Virus record (IMG/VR): IMGVR_UViG_3300027861_000230 | Span: 1-21,000 of that record | DNA: 21,000 nucleotides | Source: a virus | Direction: 5' to 3' (one strand) | Shown here: piece by piece, positions 1 to 8,104 of the stretch | How the letters are laid out: every line of letters starts with the position of its first letter | Position numbering within the stretch: position 1 is the first letter of the stretch | Notes under the pieces: generated by a model | What the model was told of the DNA's origin: nothing | The model's input: only the letters and a program-made list of their open reading frames with translations | Databases searched by the model: none | Position numbers and translations under genes: made by a program

Positions 1-1113
1 ATCGTAAATCATAACACCAGGAGCAGTGACCTTAACAACCGTGTTGGGTTCCCAGAGGTTCCCTTTAGGATCTCTCCAAGTCGGAACTGTGATTGTATAA
101 GTTGCTGCATTGGCAAACATCCGGCCTAATTTAGCAGCAACAGCCTCCTTGAGGTCTCCGCCCTGTACATCCGGAACATCAAATACATGAGGGCGCTGGA
201 CGTTATCAAGGTATGGATTCTTTACCGTGTATTGTTCACCAGGCAAAAATAAGATCTGGGGCTCAACACCTGTAACGCTGCTGTAATATTCTTGTTCATT
301 GAAATCAGCCTCAATCTTAAACATGGGGGATTGCCCTTGTTCAAATACTGCAATCGGCTGGCCAGTGCCGTCAACGGACTTTCTGAATAAAAGCGCGCCT
401 CGGGGAGTCGAGGAGATAACAAGCCCTCTTTGCTTTGCCAACTTTGCCAAAAAGGGCATCACCTTCTCTTTTGCATTCAATGCCACCCTTTCAAAGGCTG
501 GTCCGGGTTCATCATCAAACTGGACACCAACTCCATATGGTTTGGCCAGTGAGGTTGCAATGTCCTGCAAATTCATCTCATCAAACTCAAGCGGGGCCTT
601 GCTTCCCGGGGCTGTAGTGTCAGACAAAAGACCAGCATCAGAATATGCAGAGATAGCAACTGAATTGCCAGCATTGCTGAGAGATGGCCGGACCGGTACA
701 ATTCGACCGGTAAATAATGGCTGACCGTTCACATTCACCTCTATTGGATCAAAACGGAATGGACGGAATGCCTCTCTATAATCAGGATTATCTGATTCAA
801 AAGGAGCAACCAGCCCAATCTGATCAACGCTGTCTATACTGCGTTGAATAGTAATCTTTTCCCAATACCTGAATCTACGGCCTCTAATTAAAACGGATGT
901 CTCATTGTTTGAGTCAGTGATTGTGGCTTGCTGTAGGTTTACAGGCGCATTAGGATCAGAAGGGATTAACAACCCAGAGCCAGGTTGAATAGGCTCCTGT
1001 ATGTTGGGGTTGGCCTGCTGGAGGAGAGCAGCGTTTTGCTCTGTTCCATAGGTCTTTCGTGAAATGGAGGAAAAGGTATCTCCTGGTAGGGCTGTATAAG
1101 TGCTATTAAACAT
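1..1113 (-). CDS. Mu gpP-like baseplate hub protein with N-terminal LysM domain (partial)
   Basis: Reading from ATG at 1113 the frame stays open for 371 codons to the window edge, so the C-terminus is missing. Residues about 7-52 look like a LysM domain (LPGDTFSSISRKTYGT, then a GLLIP end). The rest resembles the Mu gpP/gp44 hub family: VLIRGRRFRYWEKITIQRS, then a region rich in beta strands with FTGRIVPVRPS. Hub proteins sit at the centre of the baseplate and connect tail tube and spike. The start overlaps the stop of the N-like gene by 8 bases, which implies translational coupling. Gene order N then P matches Mu. The family call is by recognition of sequence style and context; the LysM call is good but unaligned. 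Confidence 0.8.
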   Translation of the reverse strand, partial: MFNSTYTALPGDTFSSISRKTYGTEQNAALLQQANPNIQEPIQPGSGLLIPSDPNAPVNLQQATITDSNNETSVLIRGRRFRYWEKITIQRSIDSVDQIGLVAPFESDNPDYREAFRPFRFDPIEVNVNGQPLFTGRIVPVRPSLSNAGNSVAISAYSDAGLLSDTTAPGSKAPLEFDEMNLQDIATSLAKPYGVGVQFDDEPGPAFERVALNAKEKVMPFLAKLAKQRGLVISSTPRGALLFRKSVDGTGQPIAVFEQGQSPMFKIEADFNEQEYYSSVTGVEPQILFLPGEQYTVKNPYLDNVQRPHVFDVPDVQGGDLKEAVAAKLGRMFANAATYTITVPTWRDPKGNLWEPNTVVKVTAPGVMIYD

Positions 1114-2344
1114 AATAAAGAATCTCCCTACCTTCTGGGAGTTCCAAAATCTCAGAGCCGCTCAGGTTGTTGCTGTTTATAAAGAAATCCAGCTCAGAAT
1201 CAACAACTCCATAAAGTTCTGCAATTAGATCAATAACCGTCCGGCTGCGGTCTAAAGTAATAATCCTTTCCTGTTTCAGTGTAAAGGAGATCTCTACCAA
1301 GAAACCAGCGGCCAGCCCAACGGCTTCCAATAACTGTTGATATGCCTCTCCGGTGTCAACCTCTCCAAGAGATGCATAGTTTGCATCTCTCCAGACAATA
1401 AGGTTGTCCATCTGAGAGAGGATTGCATCAGCTGCTCCAAGAGCTTCTGACTTGGTTTGAAATTGATTATTGACTGCAGACAAAACAGATCCGGAAATAT
1501 AAGTGGATCCAAACAAATCATCAGAATGAAATTTGTTGGAGCTTTCTGAGTCAAGTCCCGGTGAGGCATCAGCTTGAGCTGTAATGATATTCAATAAGTT
1601 GCCGTATGCATCAAGCCTTGCTGTAATAGAAGTTTGGGCCCTGGATGGAGCCTGCATAAGTATATTACTCTGAAAGGCCAGAGTCAGCGGCTGAGAGATT
1701 AAAATATCAATACTGTTGTTTATTGAATCTTTCACAGCATTAAATTGAGACTCAACATCCTCCTGAGTCGCCGCGATATCTTTTAGGCCGGCATCAACTG
1801 AGTCCAGCAACAATTGATAGCTTCCCTGTAGGCTTGCTTTCTCAACAGTGCTGTCAAGGCTGGTCTGATTCTCAAAGGCGGCGGCTGCAGAGGCATTGTA
1901 TTCATCAACTGCGGTTATCACCTGACTGGATGGATCAGCCTGAGAGGACGGATAAACGACTCCTGTAGTTTCCCAGAACAGAACAGAGATAACAGCTTGA
2001 TTGCCTCCGGACTTTAACCGGTCTGATCTGCTAACTGGACCAAATGGGATAACATCCCTAATACCATAAATAGGATGCTCCAACCGGCCAGTCCCACGCT
2101 CTGCAAGAATATCAAGGAAAGCATTTGCCTCCAGGTCATAATCATCACCATGGAAAATACATTGCAAAGGGAGTTTTCGTCCGGATGCCCCTTGGTCCTG
2201 GATATATGTTCCATCAGCATCTGGAAACTCAAAAGCAGTTGTCTTTTTATCAAAGCTCTGAGCAACATCCTCATAAGTGAATGTTGTCCTGGTTCCACTC
2301 GGGGAGGTGTAGGCTGCTTCAATTAATCTGTCAATCCATGACAT
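1106..2344 (-). CDS. Mu gpN-like DNA circularisation/tail baseplate protein
   Basis: 412 residues. The N-terminus (MSWIDRLIEAAYTSPSGT, then FPDADGTYIQDQG and FHGDDYDLEANAFLDILAE) fits the 'DNA circularisation N-terminal' family found in Mu gpN. Despite the name, this protein is a tail/baseplate component in Mu-type phages. The middle and C-terminal parts are alpha-helical and Ala/Ser/Asp rich, with no recognised catalytic motif. It lies immediately after the tape measure gene: the gap is only 2 bases, and an AGGAG site within the end of that gene supports the ATG at 2344. Order tape measure-N-P is the Mu order. The length is a little below Mu gpN. Confidence 0.85.
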   Translation of the reverse strand: MSWIDRLIEAAYTSPSGTRTTFTYEDVAQSFDKKTTAFEFPDADGTYIQDQGASGRKLPLQCIFHGDDYDLEANAFLDILAERGTGRLEHPIYGIRDVIPFGPVSRSDRLKSGGNQAVISVLFWETTGVVYPSSQADPSSQVITAVDEYNASAAAAFENQTSLDSTVEKASLQGSYQLLLDSVDAGLKDIAATQEDVESQFNAVKDSINNSIDILISQPLTLAFQSNILMQAPSRAQTSITARLDAYGNLLNIITAQADASPGLDSESSNKFHSDDLFGSTYISGSVLSAVNNQFQTKSEALGAADAILSQMDNLIVWRDANYASLGEVDTGEAYQQLLEAVGLAAGFLVEISFTLKQERIITLDRSRTVIDLIAELYGVVDSELDFFINSNNLSGSEILELPEGREILYYV

Positions 2345-2346
2345 TT

Positions 2347-4032
2347 TTAAAATGCTCCTGTTGGCGAAGTGTTAAGCTTGAGGTTCTTGTCCTCTTTCGT
2401 TACCGTTGCCTCGGCGCCGCCTTCAGTCCGGATTATTATCTCACCCTGGCCAAGTTTAAAGTCTGGGGACATGATGGCCGCCTTTTCAGCAGCAGTGTAT
2501 GAGTTTGTTATTGCTCTATTTTCTGCTTCTTTTTTAGCAAGCTTCTCACGCGCTGTCTGCATTGATGCAGGAGAGTCCCACCGGCTTGGGTCCCACCCGG
2601 CAGAGTTCCAGCCTCCTATGTCAGGAAGGTCAAGAGCAGCGTTTCCAAATCTTTCTCTTGGAGACTTATTTTTATTCTTTAATGCTATAAGATCAGCAGC
2701 AACCTTAAATGCCTTAACACCATTCATAATTGCTGTTGCAACCGACCCAAATGCTTTAGCCACTGCCAACAGGTCATCTTTGCTGTCAACTATGCTTTTG
2801 ATAACATCACCAACATCAGCGGCAATCAGGTCCTCATTTGCTCTTATCCATTTAGTCATGTTCTCAATCATATCTTTCAAGGGGCCTTTATTGGCATTAA
2901 ATATAGAGAGCTTCACACTTTCAATAGAAGAGAAAAGGGCCTTTAAGCTTCCGGAAACAGTATTTCTTGTGATGTTGGCCATCTTGGTTGACTCACCAGA
3001 TACGTTTTTAAGCTCCTCGCGATAGCTCCGGAGATCCTTGACACCTTTTTCAAGGATAACCGATACACCGGCTATTGCACGCTTTCCAAAAATGGTTTCA
3101 ATAACAGCAGCGCGCTGGCCGGTTCCAAGGTTGTTAAGCTGTCCCTCAAGATCCCCAAGGACATCAACAACATCACGCATATTACCATCAGCATCCATTG
3201 TGCTTATATTCCAGCGTTTCATTATGCGTTGAGCATCAGCAGCCGGCTTGGCAAGTCTGAGGAACATGTTTTTGATTGTTGTTCCAGCTTTAGTGGCTCT
3301 GATGTTTCCGTCTGCCATCTTTCCGGCCAGAGCTGCAAAGGTTTCAATCTCTGCACCCGCCAGCTTTGCAGATGGTCCACCATCCTTTAGGGCTTCCGAT
3401 AAATCAAACATTGTATTCTTACTGGTGATAGCCGTCTTTGCCAGTACATCATTTACTCTGGCCAGGTTCTTTGATAGTTGGACGCTATCATCAGCCTTAA
3501 GATTAAATGATCCCAGAGCCCCGGTTGCTATGTCGGCGGCCTCTGCCATGTCAATCTGGGCAATTGTTGCCAAATCAAGGACACCTGTCAGAGCAGCAAC
3601 TGATTGATCAGCACTAAAGCCAGCCATTACCAGAGTATTTAATCCCTCTGCAGCTTGGCCGGCTGTAAATTCTGTGGATTTCCCTAATCGCCTTGCTTCA
3701 TCTGTAAGGAGCTTCTGAGTCCTGATAAACTTCTGGCTCTGTTGATCAAGGCCCCCAACCTTTACCGTTGCATTAACAATGCTTTGCTCAAAGGCCGCGC
3801 CAGTCCTAACTACATCAGCCGCTGCATAACCAACAACTGCAAATGCAGCAACACCAGCAACAGCAAACTTTTTAAACCCTTTGGAAAAATTGGCAAAACG
3901 TTTCCGGAGAGCTGAAACCTTTTTACCAGCAACTCTGGTAAACCGGCCAATCCTCTGCTGCATTCTGGAGACAGGACGACTGATCTTATCAATGCCCTTA
4001 AAGATTGCCTCAACCGAAAAACGTTTTGACAT
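2347..4032 (-). CDS. Phage tail tape measure protein
   Basis: 561 residues. It begins with a basic helical region, followed by a hydrophobic Ala/Val segment (residues about 57-75). A typical PhageMin_Tail core follows, with SIVNATVKVGGLDQQSQKF, TEFTAGQAAEGLNTLVMAGFSADQ and GTTIKNMFLRLA-type motifs. The C-terminal 130 residues are low in recognisable motifs and may be the end bound by the tail tip. Tape measure proteins set tail length and are ejected with DNA. At roughly 0.15 nm per residue (a known rule of thumb) this predicts a short tail near 85 nm. The ATG at 4032 has an AGGA site 9 bases upstream. It lies directly after the chaperone frameshift frame, as in other tailed phages. Confidence 0.9.
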   Translation of the reverse strand: MSKRFSVEAIFKGIDKISRPVSRMQQRIGRFTRVAGKKVSALRKRFANFSKGFKKFAVAGVAAFAVVGYAAADVVRTGAAFEQSIVNATVKVGGLDQQSQKFIRTQKLLTDEARRLGKSTEFTAGQAAEGLNTLVMAGFSADQSVAALTGVLDLATIAQIDMAEAADIATGALGSFNLKADDSVQLSKNLARVNDVLAKTAITSKNTMFDLSEALKDGGPSAKLAGAEIETFAALAGKMADGNIRATKAGTTIKNMFLRLAKPAADAQRIMKRWNISTMDADGNMRDVVDVLGDLEGQLNNLGTGQRAAVIETIFGKRAIAGVSVILEKGVKDLRSYREELKNVSGESTKMANITRNTVSGSLKALFSSIESVKLSIFNANKGPLKDMIENMTKWIRANEDLIAADVGDVIKSIVDSKDDLLAVAKAFGSVATAIMNGVKAFKVAADLIALKNKNKSPRERFGNAALDLPDIGGWNSAGWDPSRWDSPASMQTAREKLAKKEAENRAITNSYTAAEKAAIMSPDFKLGQGEIIIRTEGGAEATVTKEDKNLKLNTSPTGAF

Positions 4033-4035
4033 AAT

Positions 4036-4290
4036 TTAATTCCTATTCTTTATCTCGAGTATTTGATACTTTTTGAGCTTTTCTCTTTGGCTCTCATAAA
4101 GAAACCTGATTTCATAATCCTTTAATGTCCTGATGTCCCCCAGGCCCTGAAAGTCAAGTATTACCTGGGTGAACATTTCCTTGTAAACAAATGGCGCAAC
4201 GTGAGCCCCATCAGGAGCCCTCCAGTCCTCACCATTCCTTACAAGGGGAGTGAGGACTATCCCATTAAAAGCTTCATGACCGACACACAA
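4036..4290 (-). CDS. Tail assembly chaperone C-terminal (frameshift) frame, Mu gp42-position
   Basis: This reading frame (84 residues if started at the TTG at 4290) overlaps the end of the upstream gp41-like gene in the -1 frame and continues to a stop just before the tape measure gene. The only local start is TTG, with no Shine-Dalgarno sequence. The frame is closed upstream by TGA at 4300-4302. Tail chaperone genes in this position are classically made as a fusion by programmed frameshift. The best slip site I see in the overlap (4299-4257) is GCTTTTA at 4266-4272, which is not a perfect X-XXY-YYZ heptamer. The product ends in a basic KYQILEIKNRN tail. Its function as the frameshifted chaperone extension is inference from position and overlap. 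Confidence 0.7.
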   Translation of the reverse strand: MCVGHEAFNGIVLTPLVRNGEDWRAPDGAHVAPFVYKEMFTQVILDFQGLGDIRTLKDYEIRFLYESQREKLKKYQILEIKNRN

Positions 4291-4688
4291 AGACCAAGGT
4301 CAGGATCAACCATTTTGCTGAAAGTAGGGACTGCAGTGCCGGTCAAGCATGCCATCATGCTGAACAACTTATGCATTGTCTGAGATTCTTTGTGTTTGTC
4401 CATGGCCAGGATACTTGCTCCATCCCTAACCTTAAACGTAACTGAGTTGATATGGGAACTCTTTCGCATTGTGATGGTAATTTGTCCATCATCATCAATG
4501 GAAATGACGTTGCTGGCAATTGCCTTGACAACTTTCTTTTTTAGCCGCTTAAGCTCTGAAAGCTCCTCAGCATCAAGATCATCTTCGTCAAGGTCGATGT
4601 CTCGGAGTTCTGCCATCCGTTCAAATTCTGCCGTTGCAAAGTCCATCGAGTGATGAGCTTTTAGCACTTGTTTTGTTTCTTCAGTCAT
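4257..4688 (-). CDS. Tail assembly chaperone, Mu gp41-like
   Basis: About 143 residues from the ATG at 4688, preceded by AGGTGA 5 bases upstream. A GTG three codons earlier (4697) is also in frame but sits inside that ribosome site. The protein is acidic with a charged helical middle (DLDEDDLDAEELSELKRLKKK). It resembles the FluMu gp41 family, which lies between tail tube and tape measure genes. Such chaperones coat the tape measure during tail assembly and are absent from the finished virion. Its stop at 4257 lies inside the -1 frame of the next entry, as expected for a chaperone pair. Confidence 0.75.
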   Translation of the reverse strand: MTEETKQVLKAHHSMDFATAEFERMAELRDIDLDEDDLDAEELSELKRLKKKVVKAIASNVISIDDDGQITITMRKSSHINSVTFKVRDGASILAMDKHKESQTMHKLFSMMACLTGTAVPTFSKMVDPDLGLCVSVMKLLMG

Positions 4689-4729
4689 GATGTTCACCTG
4701 TTATTAGACTGTTGAAGGTTAACGGAAGA

Positions 4730-4749
4730 CTCCAGAACAATGTCCGGAG
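4730..4749 (-). other. Short RNA hairpin between tail tube and chaperone genes
   Basis: On the minus strand CTCCGGA pairs with TCTGGAG across the loop CATTGT, giving 7 pairs including one G-U. There is no U-tract after it, so it is not a standard terminator. It could protect or partly attenuate the message between the highly expressed tube gene and the low-level chaperone gene. The role is inference. Confidence 0.4.
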
Positions 4750-4765
4750 CCTCCCAGGAGAGAAA

Positions 4766-5149
4766 CTATTGACGCGTCAACCGGCCAGGACCAGACATGT
4801 CCAAAGGTTTTGTCTGGCTCTGAGTGCTGGTCTCTGCATCTCCAGTTATTTGGCCTGTTCCCTGGTATGTTTCACCAGAGGCCAAAGAAACTGAAATAGG
4901 ATAGTTATCCGTACGGTCCATGAGATCCTGCAAAAAGGTATCGTCATCGTTTGAATCGTCAACCTCGACGGAAACACCGCCTATTTTCCAAGGTTGACGG
5001 GTTTTGACTTGACGGGTAGACCCATCGCCATTTGCTTCCTGCTCATTTGTAAAACCGCCCATAAAGCGGCTTGCATCAGCATCAGCGGCAACGGCAAAAT
5101 TACGACCGTCGAGAGTTACTGATTCAATTGATCCTGCAACTGCTGGCAT
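4766..5149 (-). CDS. Tail tube protein, Mu gpM-like
   Basis: 127 residues, typical for the Mu-type tube family. The start MPAVAGSIESVTLDGRNF, followed by GGFTNEQEANGDGSTRQVKTRQPWKIGGVSVEVDD and a closing GQITGDAETSTQ segment, is characteristic of phage tail tube proteins that polymerise inside the sheath. AGGAGG upstream of ATG at 5149 is a strong ribosome site. The gene is adjacent to and downstream of the sheath gene, the standard order for contractile tails. Confidence 0.88.
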   Translation of the reverse strand: MPAVAGSIESVTLDGRNFAVAADADASRFMGGFTNEQEANGDGSTRQVKTRQPWKIGGVSVEVDDSNDDDTFLQDLMDRTDNYPISVSLASGETYQGTGQITGDAETSTQSQTKPLDMSGPGRLTRQ

Positions 5150-5162
5150 AATTAACCTCCTG

Positions 5163-6656
5163 TTATGCTACGACTGCATCAGTTCCAAAGAAGAAACCGA
5201 AATTCAGAGTAACATCGATGATGTTTGTGTTTCCAGAAAGCTGAACTGTGAGAGCCACATCCAACCTTTTGGGGTTTGTGCTGCTGATTTGAGCAGTAAT
5301 GGATTTCTTTGCCGTGTCAGGATCGCTGATGATGGCATTCAGTGCCAAAGAGTCAATCATGCTGGCAATTGCAGCCTTGGCCATTTTAGGCTTTTTGGCT
5401 GTACGGTTAACCGTTGGCTGGTTGTCTGGAATAAGAGGAGCGCCGTCCCATTCGTCCTGACTGAAAATATTGTCAATGTTGAAAATGATATTCTGAAGCT
5501 TCACAATATCAACAACATAACGATAAGCCGGAGGATTTTCACCGTCTGGATGGTAATAGGTAACTGTGTCAGACAGATTGACAACACCATCCTTTACCTG
5601 AATAGTGGAACTTCCACCAACAACAGCGGCCTCTCTTTCGATATAGTCCCACTGCTGGAGGTCAGTTCCAGGAGCCAGTCCAGTTGCTTTCTGTGAGCCA
5701 TAATCCTGAGGAGGATTGTCATTGGCAACCTTAGCAATCCGCGCAACTTCCCGGGAACAGATAACAAACGGAAGGTCAGCACTGCCTGGAGCAACCAGTT
5801 GGCTGATGTTACGATAAGTTTTCTTGGCCGTAGGAACAACAATGGCAGTTGCTTGATCAGTCTCAACCGTTGCAGCAAAGGCAATGGCTGGCTTTTTAAC
5901 TGTAGCTCCCCAACGACCCTCAAGGAACGTGTCAAGCTGATCAATGATGGTTGTATCAGTTGCCTCAAAGCAATTGATAAACATGGTTTCCCAAATTTCA
6001 CCAACCTGATCAAGAGCAGCGGTAATTTCAGCAGTTGTTGGATTAACAAGGCCTCCAGAAGGCTGAACCAAGCCAAAGGTAATTCCAAGGGAAGTTGAGC
6101 CTTCAACAACATAGCTCAATGCGTTTGCTGAGGTTCCTTCCCACTTTGATGTAAGGGCAACATCAGTTGTGTTGTCAACTGCAATCATTGGCATCTCAAC
6201 AACTGCATTGATTGCAGCAGTCATCTTGGTGACAACAGTTGCAACTGTATCAGTAGTGTCAACAATAAAGAACTCAGAAGGAATGTCATTGATTACAACA
6301 CGATACTGAGCGGATTTAGTAACCGTAGTAATAGCCGGAGTGATATCGCCAGTAGAAGCAACAGCAGTGCCAGCATCAGCCAAAGGATAAACCGTCAGAG
6401 GGATGATCCCAATGCCGTCACCATTAGCAGGGAGAAGCTGCAAGGCTGAAAGATGGAGAGGAGATCCAAATCCATAGTCCTGGCCAACATCAACTGCACT
6501 GGTAAAGGTCTTTTTAGTTAGAGAAAATACTGAATTTGTCGAGCCTTGACCAAGCAAGGCAACACGTTGGGGCAGAAAATTAATGCCGCCCTGAAGGTTC
6601 ACAAATTCTGTGGTGATACCGACAACTCGGCCAACTGCATTTGCTTGGATTCCCAT
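5163..6656 (-). CDS. Contractile tail sheath protein, Mu gpL-like
   Basis: 497 residues, the normal size for Mu-type sheath. The N-terminus GRVVGITTEFVNLQGGINFLPQRVALLGQG is typical. The C-terminal domain has the shared sheath signature (NAIISDPDTAKKSITAQISS and the final beta strands VALTVQLSGNTNIIDVTLNFGFFFG). The middle is Ala/Thr/Val-rich and probably forms the outward-facing variable domain. Presence of a sheath shows that the virion has a contractile tail. AGGAG lies upstream of ATG at 6656. The gene is followed by the tube gene after 13 bases. Confidence 0.93.
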   Translation of the reverse strand: MGIQANAVGRVVGITTEFVNLQGGINFLPQRVALLGQGSTNSVFSLTKKTFTSAVDVGQDYGFGSPLHLSALQLLPANGDGIGIIPLTVYPLADAGTAVASTGDITPAITTVTKSAQYRVVINDIPSEFFIVDTTDTVATVVTKMTAAINAVVEMPMIAVDNTTDVALTSKWEGTSANALSYVVEGSTSLGITFGLVQPSGGLVNPTTAEITAALDQVGEIWETMFINCFEATDTTIIDQLDTFLEGRWGATVKKPAIAFAATVETDQATAIVVPTAKKTYRNISQLVAPGSADLPFVICSREVARIAKVANDNPPQDYGSQKATGLAPGTDLQQWDYIEREAAVVGGSSTIQVKDGVVNLSDTVTYYHPDGENPPAYRYVVDIVKLQNIIFNIDNIFSQDEWDGAPLIPDNQPTVNRTAKKPKMAKAAIASMIDSLALNAIISDPDTAKKSITAQISSTNPKRLDVALTVQLSGNTNIIDVTLNFGFFFGTDAVVA

Positions 6657-6665
6657 ATTAGTCTC

Positions 6666-7337
6666 CTATAATGGGTAGTTATATTCTAGGTCTATGACTT
6701 TTTGTTCATAATCAAGAGTTACGCCAACAGCCTCAAGTGTCTCAGGGACATATTGAGGAGAGAACTCATTAAACTGAGCTCCAAAAGATATCCTTGCACC
6801 GGCAACGTTTTGTACTGGATTGCCGTCTTGCTCGGGTTGGAAAAAATTAATTGAGTTAGGCCATCTACGGCCAACCATCCCCTGTAATTGTAAATAGGTA
6901 TTCTGTCCGGCCATGAGAATATTCCGCACTAAACGGACTGCAACATCTCTCTGGAAAGCAGCGGCCTTGTCTGCGGTTGTATGGCCTGTTGCTTCTGATT
7001 GAGCTTGTCCTAATCCATAACAATCAAGATTGATGACTGCAAGCTCTGTCTGCCTCTCAACAGTGTTGGACTTGGCGCCATCAAAATCAGAGTTATCAAT
7101 CCAAACATTTACAATTGGCTTGATGTCAGTCAGTGGATCAGCATCGCTGAAATTGAGCCACTTTTCCCAAGGGTTTGACCGTTCAAGATAAACATCAAAA
7201 TCATAGTCATCAGCAGAGGCGCCGGCCAGAGATTTCTGGTTGTCACGCTCCGCAACCAATATAGCTGCAATCTGATTTCTGACAATTTCCCAGTTGTCCT
7301 GCTTGTCAATAAGTTCTTGTAATACTTCTATTGCCAT
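6666..7337 (-). CDS. Tail completion/terminator-like protein
   Basis: 223 residues. The protein has an N-terminal helical part (IRNQIAAILVAERDNQKSLA is representative in style), an acidic middle with VWIDNSDFDGAKSN, and a C-terminal beta part ending VTLDYEQKVIDLEYNYPL. I recognise it only loosely as the protein that commonly precedes the sheath gene in Mu-like tails, where tail terminator proteins sit. Its start ATG overlaps the preceding stop by one base (TAATG), so translation is likely coupled; no strong Shine-Dalgarno is at normal distance. The function is inferred mainly from position between the FII-like connector and the sheath. Confidence 0.6.
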   Translation of the reverse strand: MAIEVLQELIDKQDNWEIVRNQIAAILVAERDNQKSLAGASADDYDFDVYLERSNPWEKWLNFSDADPLTDIKPIVNVWIDNSDFDGAKSNTVERQTELAVINLDCYGLGQAQSEATGHTTADKAAAFQRDVAVRLVRNILMAGQNTYLQLQGMVGRRWPNSINFFQPEQDGNPVQNVAGARISFGAQFNEFSPQYVPETLEAVGVTLDYEQKVIDLEYNYPL

Positions 7338-7723
7338 TATGCTTTATAGCTCCCCAATAAACAGGTAACGACTCCAAGAGCCCTGTCTGGATTGCTTTCT
7401 ATTACCTTAAAAGTATGGGCATTTCCATTGATATCATCAAATTCAATTACCCATGGTTTCTTTGTTTCATCAGCAATGCCCTCAGGGATCCCCAATCCAG
7501 CTGATGCCAGACTGGAGATCCTAAGTGCAACTGAAGCAAGGCGGCCAGAAACCAACTGCCCTGTATCTGGGTCAACAACAGCGCCAATATCATCACTCAA
7601 ACCCTTAAGAGTATCAACAGTTACTCCATTAGGATCAGTTACGATTATTGGCCAGCCAAACCCGCAAACATCATCTTCCATGATGGATGACAGGTCAGCC
7701 TCTGCTATTGTTCTTAAACCCAT
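7337..7723 (-). CDS. FII-like head-tail joining protein
   Basis: 128 residues beginning MGLRTIAEADLSSIMEDDVCGFGWPIIVTDPNG. This resembles small proteins found after the capsid gene in many Mu/lambda hybrid phages and likely corresponds to lambda FII, which joins head and tail. The body is beta-rich with the GRLASVALRISSL segment and a closing PWVIEFDDINGNAHTFKV stretch. Its start overlaps the stop of the upstream gene by one base and its own stop overlaps the next start, so three genes (8085 to 6666) are translationally chained. The joining role rests on size, position and fold style. Confidence 0.65.
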   Translation of the reverse strand: MGLRTIAEADLSSIMEDDVCGFGWPIIVTDPNGVTVDTLKGLSDDIGAVVDPDTGQLVSGRLASVALRISSLASAGLGIPEGIADETKKPWVIEFDDINGNAHTFKVIESNPDRALGVVTCLLGSYKA

Positions 7724-8085
7724 TATTTAGCCTTTACAATCAAGCCGTTTTTCTCATGAATGGCAAAGGCTTCCTTGCCGTTCGTGAAAAACTCGGGTTT
7801 AACTTCAGCACCAGGAGCAAGAACACCCTTAAGAGAGGTCACAGAACAACCGGCTTTAATGACATACTTGGATTCAGCAACTTCTGGAGTTTCCTTTGGA
7901 GTTTCCTCCTTTGGTCCATCAGCAACTGTGTCCTTGGCACTGTCACGTTTCTTGGCTTTTAGGTCAGATACAAGATCCGCCCAATCGGTTGAATTGAGAT
8001 CATCCTTTTTAGGGATAGCCATCTCAAGCCCAAGCTCTTTTACAAGCTCAATTACCGTTTCTCTATTCTCTTTTTTAGTAGGCAT
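7723..8085 (-). CDS. Two-part head protein, FI position, possible LEM-like helical N-terminus
   Basis: 120 residues in two parts. Residues 1-45 form a charged helical region (ENRETVIELVKELGLEM, then DWADLVSDLKAKK) reminiscent of HeH/LEM or SAP-like folds. After an acidic Pro/Glu linker (about 50-70), a small beta-rich C-terminal part follows (YVIKAGCSVTSLKGVLAPGAEV). Lambda FI, a packaging stimulator, has the same position between capsid and FII and a comparable helical N-terminus. Homology to FI is not shown. AGGAG about 10 bases upstream supports ATG at 8085. Confidence 0.55.
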   Translation of the reverse strand: MPTKKENRETVIELVKELGLEMAIPKKDDLNSTDWADLVSDLKAKKRDSAKDTVADGPKEETPKETPEVAESKYVIKAGCSVTSLKGVLAPGAEVKPEFFTNGKEAFAIHEKNGLIVKAK

Positions 8086-8104
8086 TCTATTTCTCTCCTA
8101 GTTC

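Noticed and set aside
299-724. Long open frame on the plus strand
   Set aside because: It is antisense to the P-like hub gene, which has clear motifs and a coupled start. The plus frame has no recognisable protein features.
2369-3025. 218-codon open frame on the plus strand
   Set aside because: It lies wholly opposite the tape measure gene. The Ser/Ala/Leu-rich translation is what an antisense frame of such a gene gives.
5594-6112. 172-codon alternative frame on the minus strand
   Set aside because: It is a Leu-rich shadow inside the sheath gene, with no ribosome site.
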